64,000 bases of DNA, taken from Gordonia lacunae. Its GTDB lineage: Bacteria > Actinomycetota > Actinomycetes > Mycobacteriales > Mycobacteriaceae. Each line of letters opens with the position of its first letter. Position 1 is the stretch's first letter. The DNA is taken from assembly GCF_002149015.1 (NCBI RefSeq), contig NZ_NGFO01000010.1:60686-124685 (forward strand), read 5' to 3'. The notes below the pieces were generated by a model that saw only the letters and a list, made by a program, of their open reading frames with translations, searched no databases and had not been told where the DNA came from. Of the stretch, positions 26,111-33,961 are shown piece after piece. The position numbers were made by a program, and so were the translations under genes.

Positions 26111-27391
26111 ATGAGTGTCCCCGAACTCCCGCTGCTGACCCAGTGGGTCGTGCCGGGAGTTACGGCGGTCACCTGCGTCGTCTCGATCGTAGCCGTGGCG
26201 AGACGGCCGTCGCGATGGGTGCGCAGGTGGCTCCCGGTGTCGCTGGTCGGGGGCGCTCTGATCCTGACAGCGGTTGTCACCGGCTTCCACGTCGCAGAAC
26301 TGGGTACTGCCGGCGTGCCACTGTCGTTGTGGTGCGCGGCATTCGCGACGGGCGCCGCGCTGCCGACTGCGATCCTCGGGTCCGTGCAAGGCCGTTGGTG
26401 GCAGCGTGTGTCGGCGGTCGCGACTGTGCCGGCGACGCTTGTCGTGCTGCTCCTGGTGGCCAACCTCTGGACGGGGTACTTCTCGACCACCACACGCGCG
26501 TGGGAAGCGTTGACCGGCGAGACTCTGCAGGGACAGATCACCGCGTCCGATCTCGATCACCTGCGCGGAGACCCCCCTACCACCGGACGCATTCTCTCGC
26601 TGCCGAATCCGAACGGCCCCAGCAGATTCACGCATCGCACGGAGTACGCCTACATTCCGCCCAACTGGTTTCGGGATCCGCAGCGTCCACTGCAGGCGAT
26701 CATCATGATCGGCGGCGTCCTCACCACGACCACCGACTGGATTCGCTCCGGCGACGCAACCCGCACAGCCGACCGCTACGAGCGCGCCACCGGACGATCT
26801 CCGATCCTCGTATTCGTCGACCCCACCGGACGACTCGGCAACGACACCGAGTGCGTCGACAGCCCCAGAGGGCGCGCCGAGTCGCACATCATCGACGATG
26901 TGCTGCCCTGGGTATCCCACACTCTGGCCGGTGGGCGGCATGTCGATGTCGCGGTAGCCGGATGGTCGATGGGCGGCACGTGCGCGATGACGCTGGCGCT
27001 TCGTCACCCCGAGCGCTTCCGTGGATTCGCGTCGATCCAGGGTGACCTGCGTCCGGATGTGGGAGGTCGCCAACGCACCATCGACGAGCTCCACGGTGGA
27101 TCGACCCGGCGATGGTTCGAGCACGACCCGTTGACCATGCTGCGCGACCATCAGCGATACCGTGGGATGTTCGCGTGGTTCGCCGCTCCGGGATCAGGTC
27201 CTCCGCAACGATGTTCAGCCGGCGGGCGCGACGAATGTCGAACGACCCTCCAGCTCGCCGACGCCGCCAGAGCTGCCGGCTTGCGGACATCGGTCACGCT
27301 CGAGCCGGGACGACATGACTGGCCATTCGCCGCCCGGGGATTTTCCCGCGCGCTTCCTCGACTGATCGCTCAGATGCACTCCGGCCGCTGA
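26111..27391 (+). CDS. Membrane-anchored esterase (alpha/beta hydrolase fold)
   Basis: 426 residues: four membrane helices in the first 125 residues, then an extracytoplasmic esterase domain of the esterase-D/mycolyltransferase-like type. Features are YAYIPPNWF, LVFVDPTGRLGNDTECVDS, nucleophile elbow VAGWSMGGTCAM (Ser) and catalytic His in EPGRHDWPFAA. Two extra Cys (SAGGRDECR) may form a disulfide. It follows the kinase gene by 84 bp, so it is probably in the same transcript and tied to the envelope theme of the lysX region. The substrate is unknown. Confidence 0.87.
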   Translation: MSVPELPLLTQWVVPGVTAVTCVVSIVAVARRPSRWVRRWLPVSLVGGALILTAVVTGFHVAELGTAGVPLSLWCAAFATGAALPTAILGSVQGRWWQRVSAVATVPATLVVLLLVANLWTGYFSTTTRAWEALTGETLQGQITASDLDHLRGDPPTTGRILSLPNPNGPSRFTHRTEYAYIPPNWFRDPQRPLQAIIMIGGVLTTTTDWIRSGDATRTADRYERATGRSPILVFVDPTGRLGNDTECVDSPRGRAESHIIDDVLPWVSHTLAGGRHVDVAVAGWSMGGTCAMTLALRHPERFRGFASIQGDLRPDVGGRQRTIDELHGGSTRRWFEHDPLTMLRDHQRYRGMFAWFAAPGSGPPQRCSAGGRDECRTTLQLADAARAAGLRTSVTLEPGRHDWPFAARGFSRALPRLIAQMHSGR

Positions 27392-27427
27392 CAACCGGCC
27401 ATACCAGATCGGTGGACGCACGGCGAC

Positions 27428-28654
27428 CTAGCTCGACGCCTCCGAACGGCCGTAGAGCTTCCGAATCACCAGCGGTGCCCCCACACCGTGGATGATCAGA
27501 CTCCCGAAGACGATGAAACAGGTGGCCACGAGGACCGCTGCCCCGTCGTCTTCGGGCAGTGCGTTGAAGGCGATGAGACCGAAGACGATCGATGCCGCTC
27601 CACGAGGACCCATCACGGCCATGAACGTCCGGTCCCGCCACGACACCGAACTCCCGATCAACGAGACGAGAACCGGACCGATCCGCCCGAGCGTCAACAC
27701 GAACACTGCCAGGACGACCGCCGGCCACCAGTTGTAATTGCCCACCAGCAGCGCCACGGACACGACACCGAACGCGAGCCACAGGATCAGATTCACCAAA
27801 CCGGCAACGTCTTCGACGAGGGAGAACTCGGCCGCATGCTCGGTCTCGTCTTTGCCACCGGGCGACAGCGCGATCCGGAATGTCACCCCGCACACGAACG
27901 CCGCCACGAATCCGTTGCCGTGGGCCATGACCGAGAGCGCAAACGTCAGCAACGGTAGAGCGAGGACGCCCAGTCGCAGGCTGTGAAGATCGGCCCATCG
28001 GCTGTCCCCCGCTGCCCGGAAGAGCCAGCCGGCCAGGGTTCCGACCGCCAGCCCCACGACGATCGCGATCGCACCGGCGGGAGCCGCTTTGAGGAAGGCC
28101 GCCGCAGCCTGCTCCCCGGGGTCGCCGGAAGTCGTGGCCAGCGCCAGTGAAGCAAGGAGGAACGGAGCGACCAGCCCGTCGTTGTACCCGCTTTCGATGC
28201 CGAGCCACCGGCGCACCGAGACCGGTATCCGACTATCGCGGATGATCGACAGTTCTGGCGAGAAGTCCACGGGGACCGCGATGCAAGTGATGGCCAGGAC
28301 GGCGACGACGGAAAGCTCCAGCGGCAGAGCAAGGCCGACGACCATCACCAACGCCAGCGACAGTGGTAGGGCCACCCCCAGGAGCCGGAGAGGGACTGCG
28401 CTGAAGTGCGACTTGAGAGGGCCTTTGATGTCCACCGCATCGACGAAGAGGAGCACGGCGAGCACGATCTCCGCGAGATACAGCGCCAACTTCGAATCGA
28501 AGAAGACCACGCTGTCGGCCGTGATCGACCAACCGATGACTGCTCCGAGTCCGGTCATGAGCAGCGGGCCGGTGATGCCGAGTCGACGGAGTTTCTGCTG
28601 AGTCAGCGCCCACAACAACAACGGTCCAGCAAGCATCAACAGCACGAAGCTCAT
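27428..28654 (-). CDS. Cation/proton antiporter, CPA type
   Basis: 408 residues, about 12 membrane helices. It belongs to the Na+(K+)/H+ exchanger superfamily: LYLAEIVLAVLLFVDAVD, CIAVPVDFSPELSIIRDS, GIESGYNDGLVAPFL (the ND motif of CPA exchangers) and RTFMAVMGPRGAASIVFGL. The usual TDP of helix 4 is replaced by PVDFSPE. It exchanges Na+ or K+ for protons in pH and salt homeostasis. No C-terminal regulatory domain. It is convergent with the esterase gene and 102 bp downstream of the ABC exporter gene on the same strand. Confidence 0.92.
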   Translation of the reverse strand: MSFVLLMLAGPLLLWALTQQKLRRLGITGPLLMTGLGAVIGWSITADSVVFFDSKLALYLAEIVLAVLLFVDAVDIKGPLKSHFSAVPLRLLGVALPLSLALVMVVGLALPLELSVVAVLAITCIAVPVDFSPELSIIRDSRIPVSVRRWLGIESGYNDGLVAPFLLASLALATTSGDPGEQAAAAFLKAAPAGAIAIVVGLAVGTLAGWLFRAAGDSRWADLHSLRLGVLALPLLTFALSVMAHGNGFVAAFVCGVTFRIALSPGGKDETEHAAEFSLVEDVAGLVNLILWLAFGVVSVALLVGNYNWWPAVVLAVFVLTLGRIGPVLVSLIGSSVSWRDRTFMAVMGPRGAASIVFGLIAFNALPEDDGAAVLVATCFIVFGSLIIHGVGAPLVIRKLYGRSEASS

Positions 28655-28705
28655 CGGTGGTCAATTCCTTTGCGTCACGAGCATCTTCACGTCCTGCCGA
28701 ACACA

Positions 28706-28718
28706 CCTGCACTGCAGG
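28706..28718. promoter_or_regulatory. Palindrome upstream of the antiporter gene
   Basis: CCTGCAcTGCAGG is a perfect 13-bp inverted repeat 52 bp before the antiporter ATG, in the 102-bp gap after the ABC exporter gene. It could be an operator or the stem of a terminator; no T-run follows on the minus strand. Confidence 0.3.
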
Positions 28719-28756
28719 CGGGCCGACGGACCGGTGCCACTATTGCACACGCGGCG

Positions 28757-30595
28757 CTAGTGACTGATCCGGAGCGCCGCGACCAGTTCACGGTAGAGTT
28801 CGTCGTCGTTCAGCAACTCGCGATGCGTACCGCGAGCGCGAATGCGTCCGCGCTCCAGCACAACGATCTCGTCAGCGTCGATCACCGTCGACAACCGGTG
28901 CGCGATCGTGACCACCGCGTTGCGTTGCGCCACTCTGCTGATGACCTCGTGGATGGCGGCCTCGGTTCGGCCGTCGAGCTGCGCCGTGGCTTCGTCGAGG
29001 AGAAGAATGTCGGCATCGCTGATCAGCGCGCGGGCGAGCGCGAGCCGCTGACGTTCGCCACCGGAGAGCGTGGTGCTCAACGCAGGCGTGTCGAGACCCC
29101 CGGGTAGGGCTCGTACGCGCTGGTCCAGATCCACTGCCGCCAGCGCCTCGAACATCGCGGCGTCATCCGCCCGCGGGTTCCCGAGAGCGAGGTTGTCACG
29201 CACCGACCCGGGAACCACAGGCGTGTCCTGTTCCACGTAGGCGAATCGGGACCGTACCTCGTGGTAGCTCAACTGCTCGTACGGGGCGCCGTCGAGGAGC
29301 AGGTGCCCCGCGGAGGGATCGAGGAACCGCAGCATCAACGAGAAGATCGTCGTCTTACCGGCTCCCGAGGGGCCGACGATCGCCAGGTGACCTCGGCGAG
29401 GTACGTCGAGGTCGACGTCGATCACAACCGGCTTCGATGTCTCGTCGTAGCGTGCTTCGACGTCGACGAATCGCACCAGCGCCGTCTCGGGGGACCCACC
29501 GTGGAGACTTCGCGGAGTCCCGTCGGCTTCCGAGCCGTCGGTGCCCCCGGGCCTTACCTGCACGTCGTCGGACTCCACGCGAATGGACTCGAGTTCGCGG
29601 ATCCGACCCGCTGCCGCGATGCCTGCCTGGAGTTGCGAGACATGCATGGTGAGTTCGGTGACCGGCTCGACGAGTTGGAAGGCGTACAGCAGGAACGCGA
29701 CGAGCGTCGAGACTGCCAGCGTTCCGTTCGACACCCGCCAGGCGCCGATGGCCAGAACAGCGATGACCGAGAGCTGGATTCCCGCACCCGCCGCCGTCCA
29801 CGCGACCGCTTCGATTCGCACCGCTCGGATGCTGTGTCGCGCCGACAACCGCGCGTCTCGCATCACGCGGTCGGCCTGGCTGCGTTCGGCTCCGTTCACC
29901 TTGATGGTTCGCAGCGCACGGATGCCACCTTCGAGTCGAGAGCCGAGATCGCCGAGTGAACTCTGTGCTCCCTGCTGCGCACTCGCGATGCGTGGCATCA
30001 AGATCCCGACCACGATGCCGACGCCGATGACCGCAACCAGGGTGACGAGCAAGATGGGCCAGTCCAACACCGCCATCAGCACGATCGAACCGACCAATGC
30101 GATCGAGCTGTTGACGATCTGGACGATGCTCGACGATGCCGCTTCCCGCAGCAGGACGGTGTCCGAGGTGACCCGGGTGACCAGCTCTCCACCCGACCGC
30201 TTGCTGAGCGCGTCGACTCGTGCGCCGTAGATCCGGCGAATGAGCGAGGTCCGCGCCCCGAGCACCACCTTCTCCGCCATGGTTCCCAACACGATTTGTT
30301 GCCAGAACCCGAGCAGTGCACCGATGACCAGTAGACCCAACAGGATGACCACCGGCAGGACCATCGAGCCGCTCCCGCTCAAGCTGTCCAGCACCCACTT
30401 GATCGCCATCGGCGTGGCCAACAGGCTCGCGGTCGCACCGAGTCCGAGTACCAGTCCGAGGATCAGCGACGACCGGTGCGGGCGGACCAGGCCCCAGAGC
30501 ACTCGAAGGCGTGGCAACGTGTCCTCGCGGTCACGGCCGGGGGGTCCACCGACATGGTTCGCCGGCCTCGGCTCATCCAGGCGTTGCGTCGTCAC
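28757..30595 (-). CDS. ABC exporter, fused membrane and ATPase domains
   Basis: 612 residues from the GTG at 30595 (GGAG upstream). The N-terminal half has six membrane helices of the ABC exporter fold. The C-terminal half has Walker A GPSGAGKTT, Q-loop YVEQDTP, signature LSGGERQRLALA, Walker B ILLLDEATAQLD and H-loop TIAHRLST, all intact. It works as a homodimer and exports drugs or lipids. An insertion of about 25 residues (SDDVQVRPGGTDGSEADG) joins the two halves. It diverges from a TetR gene across a 42-bp palindrome, so substrate-induced efflux is likely. Confidence 0.95.
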   Translation of the reverse strand: MTTQRLDEPRPANHVGGPPGRDREDTLPRLRVLWGLVRPHRSSLILGLVLGLGATASLLATPMAIKWVLDSLSGSGSMVLPVVILLGLLVIGALLGFWQQIVLGTMAEKVVLGARTSLIRRIYGARVDALSKRSGGELVTRVTSDTVLLREAASSSIVQIVNSSIALVGSIVLMAVLDWPILLVTLVAVIGVGIVVGILMPRIASAQQGAQSSLGDLGSRLEGGIRALRTIKVNGAERSQADRVMRDARLSARHSIRAVRIEAVAWTAAGAGIQLSVIAVLAIGAWRVSNGTLAVSTLVAFLLYAFQLVEPVTELTMHVSQLQAGIAAAGRIRELESIRVESDDVQVRPGGTDGSEADGTPRSLHGGSPETALVRFVDVEARYDETSKPVVIDVDLDVPRRGHLAIVGPSGAGKTTIFSLMLRFLDPSAGHLLLDGAPYEQLSYHEVRSRFAYVEQDTPVVPGSVRDNLALGNPRADDAAMFEALAAVDLDQRVRALPGGLDTPALSTTLSGGERQRLALARALISDADILLLDEATAQLDGRTEAAIHEVISRVAQRNAVVTIAHRLSTVIDADEIVVLERGRIRARGTHRELLNDDELYRELVAALRISH

Positions 30596-30637
30596 GTGTG
30601 CTCTCCAGTCTCTCCACCACGACCCAAACCGGCCGAT

Positions 30638-30679
30638 GCGCCCTATAGTACCGACCGAATGGTCGGCACTATAGGGCGC
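30638..30679. promoter_or_regulatory. 42-bp near-perfect palindrome, TetR operator
   Basis: Two 19-bp arms (30638-30656 and 30661-30679) differ at a single position and are separated by GAAT. The inner part reads CCGACC-gaat-GGTCGG and the outer part GCGCCCTATAGT against ACTATAGGGCGC. It begins 43 bp upstream of the exporter GTG and lies before the TetR gene. Length and symmetry fit binding of two repressor dimers covering both promoters. Confidence 0.7.
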
Positions 30680-30828
30680 GGTGGATGGTTGGAGCCGGTT
30701 CGGTGCCGGCGTCGCGACGGCTACGAACCGGCAGCCGGCGAGTTCGGGACCGGGTCGTGGGTATGGTGACCGAGGATCGCCTCAGTCAACCGCTCGTTCC
30801 CAGCGCGCCCAGAAACCAGGACATTTCA

Positions 30829-31434
30829 GTGACATCGCCCGCATCCCCCACTCGAAACACCGAGCGAACTCGGCGCGCCATCCTGCAAGCCGCTGGCGAG
30901 TTGCTCGCCGAGCGTGGCCTCTCCCCGTCGCTGTCCGAAATCGCCGCCGCCGCCGGCGTATCGAAAGGCGGTCTCCTGCATCACTTTCCCACCAGAGACA
31001 ACCTTTTTCTCGAAGTGGTCGTCGACTCCCTGGAACGCTTCCGCGCGGAGGTACTCAGGTTCGTCGACCTGTCCGAGAATCGCCCGGGAAAGGGCTTGCG
31101 CGCATACGTGCGCGCTCTGTGCGGCGGCAGCCGCGAAGCCATGAGAATCTTCGCCTCGGAGTTCTGCGGTCCCGTTGAATCCATCCCAGGCGTCGCGCAG
31201 GCCCTCAGCGATGACAGCCGAAGGTGGCGCGAATTCTTCAGCCAGGACGGCTTGCATCCCGACCGGATACTCGTCGTCCAACACGCAGTCGAGGGTTTCG
31301 CCGGCGCCGCCTACTACGACGACGCGTACAGCGACGACACAGTCGACCACGCGCGCGCTGTGTTCCTGGATCTCATCGACGTGGACTCCTGGCGTCCTGA
31401 TGACGACAGCGCCGCACGTCAGCACCTGCGCTGA
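30829..31434 (+). CDS. TetR-family repressor of the ABC exporter
   Basis: 201 residues from the GTG at 30829, preferred because AGGA lies 6 bp upstream and the length is normal; an in-frame ATG at 30763 has no ribosome site. Helix-turn-helix: RRAILQAAGELLAERGLSP, then SEIAAAAGVSKGGLLHHFPT. The C-terminal part (YVRALCGGSREAMRIFASEF) is a TetR_C ligand domain. Divergent from the ABC exporter with a strong shared palindrome. Confidence 0.93.
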   Translation: MTSPASPTRNTERTRRAILQAAGELLAERGLSPSLSEIAAAAGVSKGGLLHHFPTRDNLFLEVVVDSLERFRAEVLRFVDLSENRPGKGLRAYVRALCGGSREAMRIFASEFCGPVESIPGVAQALSDDSRRWREFFSQDGLHPDRILVVQHAVEGFAGAAYYDDAYSDDTVDHARAVFLDLIDVDSWRPDDDSAARQHLR

Positions 31435-31461
31435 CTCACGGTCCGAGCCGCGCGGCGCCGA

Positions 31462-32184
31462 TCAGATCCGAAACGGCCAGCCGGTGATCCGCTTCTCCCG
31501 CGGCGGGGCGTAGGTCCGGACCTTCGACGTCGAGAGTCCCATCCGGACAAGGCCTTCGGCGATCGTGACCGCCGCGCGCACCCCGTCGACGATCGGGACC
31601 CCGGTCGCTGCGCGGACCTGCTCCTCCAGTTCGGCCATCCCGCCGCAACCCAGGCAGATCACCTCGGCATGGTCGTCGGAAACGGCCCGGGTGGACTGTT
31701 CCACGATCGCCTCGACCGCTCGCTGGGGATCCGACTCCAGTTCGAGCACACCGAGCCCGGACGCCCGGACCGACGCGCAGCGCTGGTCCAGGCCCGCGAG
31801 CTTCAGTCGGTCCTCGATGAGCGGGACGGTGCGATCCAAGGTCGTCACGACCGAGAACCGGTGCCCGAGATACATCGCCGTCGACGCCGCGGCCTCGGTG
31901 ATGTCGACCACCGGGACCTCGAGCAGCTCCTGCAGGCCCTCTCGGCCGTGTTCGCCGTAACCGGCCTGGATCACCGCGTCATATGGTTCGGGATAGGCGA
32001 GCACCGCATCCATCACGGCGATGGCGGCGAGGTAGGACTCGAAGTTCCCCTCGCACGAGTCTGCTCCGAATCGTGGTGTGATGCCGACGATCTCGGTGCC
32101 CGGCGAGGCAACCGAGCGGGCCGAGGAGGCGATGGCCTCGGTCATCGACACGGTCGTGTTGACGTTGGCGACGAGGATGCGCAT
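31462..32184 (-). CDS. Asp/Glu/hydantoin racemase family protein in the allantoin cluster
   Basis: 240 residues. The fold is that of hydantoin/allantoin racemases (ILVANVNTTVSMTEAI, GADSCEGNFESYLAA, VICLGCGGMAELEE). The second catalytic Cys is present in CLGCGG. Where allantoin racemase has the first Cys (ACFGDPG type) this protein has QAGYGEHGREG, with Gly. Context (21 bp from an allantoin-type permease, near allantoinase) suggests action on allantoin or a related hydantoin, but the missing Cys argues for a lyase- or decarboxylase-like variant, as in one-Cys relatives such as arylmalonate decarboxylase. Confidence 0.85.
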   Translation of the reverse strand: MRILVANVNTTVSMTEAIASSARSVASPGTEIVGITPRFGADSCEGNFESYLAAIAVMDAVLAYPEPYDAVIQAGYGEHGREGLQELLEVPVVDITEAAASTAMYLGHRFSVVTTLDRTVPLIEDRLKLAGLDQRCASVRASGLGVLELESDPQRAVEAIVEQSTRAVSDDHAEVICLGCGGMAELEEQVRAATGVPIVDGVRAAVTIAEGLVRMGLSTSKVRTYAPPREKRITGWPFRI

Positions 32185-32205
32185 GGTGATCTTCCCTCTT
32201 GTCGA

Positions 32206-33717
32206 TCAGTGGGTGCTGGCGACGGAGATCGGCTCGCCCGACACCTCGGCGAACGGTCCGCGACGGTCGGCGACCGCCAGGTAGACGACCGCACCCAGAC
32301 CGGCACCGATGAACCAGGAGAACTCCGAGACCACTTCGAAGGCGGGGACGAAGGCCATCACCAGGGCGATGGCGGCGGTCGGGACCAGCGCGGCGATCGC
32401 GCGCATGTTCACGCCGTTCCGGTAGTGGTAGGCCGCACCGGGTGCTTCGCTGAACAACGCAGGCACGTCGATCCGCGAGCGGCGGACGAGCCAGTAGTCG
32501 GCCATCACGATGCCGAACAGCGGACCGAGGAGCGCACCGAGTCCGCCGAGGAAGTAGTTGATCACCGCGGGCGAGTTGTAGAGGTTCCACGGCAGGATGA
32601 CCAGTCCGATGATCGCGGCGACGAGCGCTGCGCGCCGGAAGTCGAGATGACGCGGGAACAGATTCGACAGCGCGTAGATCGGCGCGACGAAGTTGGCCAT
32701 GAGGTTCACCGCGACGGTGAGGATCAGCAGCGCCAGGCAGGCCAGCACCAGCAGGAAGGTGTTGGGGACGGTCTGGACGATGTCCGAGGGCGACTCGATC
32801 ACCGTACCGTTGATCCGGAACTGCGCGCCGGCGAGGACGATCACGATGCCGCCGAAGAGCAGCATGTTGAGCGGAATGCCCCAGAAGTTGCCGCGCACAA
32901 TGGCTTTTCGCGATTCCGCGTTACGGGTGAAGTCGCAGAAGTTCAGGACGAAGGTGCCGTAGATCGCGACCCACAGGCTGGCTCCGCCGATGATCTGCAG
33001 CCACATGTCCACGCCGGTCAGCGAGTCGGGAGTCGACCACGCGATGGTCCAGTCGGCCTTGCTGAGCATCCAGACGGCCAGCGCCACCATGGTGATCAGG
33101 ATGACCGGGCCGGCGAAGGCCTCGTAGCGGCGGATCATCTCCATGCCGTAACTGACGATGATCACCTGGATCACCCACAGCGAGACGAAGGAGATCCAGC
33201 CCAGGGTCGAGAGCCCGAGGAAACGGTTGGTGTCCAGGTCGGCGGCGCCCGGGAACAAGGCGATGAGCATGATCCGGAGCACGACGGAAGCGAGGTAGGT
33301 CTGGATGCCGAACCACGCGATCGCCACTCCGCCACGGATGAGCGCGGGGATCTGGGCGCCGCGGATGCCGAACGAGATGCGGCTCATGACCGGGAACGGC
33401 ACACCGGTCTTCTCGCCCATGAACCCGGAGAGGTTCAGCAGCAGGAAGAGGAAGACGCCGCCCAGCACCAGTGCCGTCAGGATCTGCCAGCCGCCGAGCC
33501 CGAGCGCGAAGAGCCCGATGGCGAAGGCGTAGTTGCCCAGACTGTGGACGTCGTTGGCCCACAACGTGAAGATGTTGTAGCTGCTCCAGCGTCGACCGAC
33601 ACGGCTCGTGGGCGCGAGGTCGTCGTTGTAGAGCTTCGGGCTCAGCCCGTCCGGGACGACGCCGGCGGTACCGGAGACGTTCTCACCGACGGGAATCGTG
33701 TGCTGCTCAGTGCTCAT
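32206..33717 (-). CDS. NCS1-family allantoin/hydantoin permease
   Basis: 503 residues from the ATG at 33717. Twelve membrane helices and NCS1 motifs: GRRWSSYNIFTLWANDVHSLGNY, GEKTGVPFPVMSRISFG, NFCDFTRNAESRK and YNSPAVINYFLGGLGALLGP. NCS1 carriers take up allantoin, uracil, hydantoin or cytosine with Na+ or H+. The adjacent allantoinase and racemase-family genes point to allantoin. It is divergent from allantoinase; the 244-bp gap holds several inverted repeats. Confidence 0.93.
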   Translation of the reverse strand: MSTEQHTIPVGENVSGTAGVVPDGLSPKLYNDDLAPTSRVGRRWSSYNIFTLWANDVHSLGNYAFAIGLFALGLGGWQILTALVLGGVFLFLLLNLSGFMGEKTGVPFPVMSRISFGIRGAQIPALIRGGVAIAWFGIQTYLASVVLRIMLIALFPGAADLDTNRFLGLSTLGWISFVSLWVIQVIIVSYGMEMIRRYEAFAGPVILITMVALAVWMLSKADWTIAWSTPDSLTGVDMWLQIIGGASLWVAIYGTFVLNFCDFTRNAESRKAIVRGNFWGIPLNMLLFGGIVIVLAGAQFRINGTVIESPSDIVQTVPNTFLLVLACLALLILTVAVNLMANFVAPIYALSNLFPRHLDFRRAALVAAIIGLVILPWNLYNSPAVINYFLGGLGALLGPLFGIVMADYWLVRRSRIDVPALFSEAPGAAYHYRNGVNMRAIAALVPTAAIALVMAFVPAFEVVSEFSWFIGAGLGAVVYLAVADRRGPFAEVSGEPISVASTH

Positions 33718-33828
33718 CTCTGCACTTTCGATCGGACGGTCGATGACCGCGCTCCTACACTCGCGGAGTTCCGTGATGTGGAATGAAGTTTCCGCGTTCG
33801 TGACAGTTAGCCTCACGATCACGGGCGT

Positions 33829-33844
33829 TGTCAATAGCATGACA
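33829..33844. promoter_or_regulatory. Inverted repeat in the allantoin divergent promoter
   Basis: TGTCAatagcaTGACA has 5-bp arms. It lies 112 bp from the permease start, between the divergent permease and allantoinase genes. Candidate site for an allantoin-pathway repressor encoded outside the window. Confidence 0.3.
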
Positions 33845-33881
33845 CCGGGCTACTCGCGAGTTGAGTTCCGAAATGACAGCG

Positions 33882-33932
33882 CATCATTCCATGATGAGGA
33901 ATAACCTGGGTTAGTCTCTGGATCGACCCAGG
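33882..33932. promoter_or_regulatory. Nested inverted repeats before allantoinase
   Basis: CATCATtccATGATG at 33882-33896 overlaps ATTCCatgatgaGGAAT at 33886-33902, and CCTGGGT at 33905-33911 pairs with ACCCAGG at 33926-33932. They lie 30-80 bp before the allantoinase ATG at 33962 and probably mark its operator and promoter. Confidence 0.35.
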
Positions 33933-33961
33933 ACACGGCGACCAGCAAGGAGTCCCGCCCC

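Noticed and set aside
31669..33786. A 705-codon plus-strand frame opposite the racemase-family and permease genes
   Set aside because: His/Asp/Gln-rich shadow product; the minus-strand proteins have clear membrane helices and family signatures.
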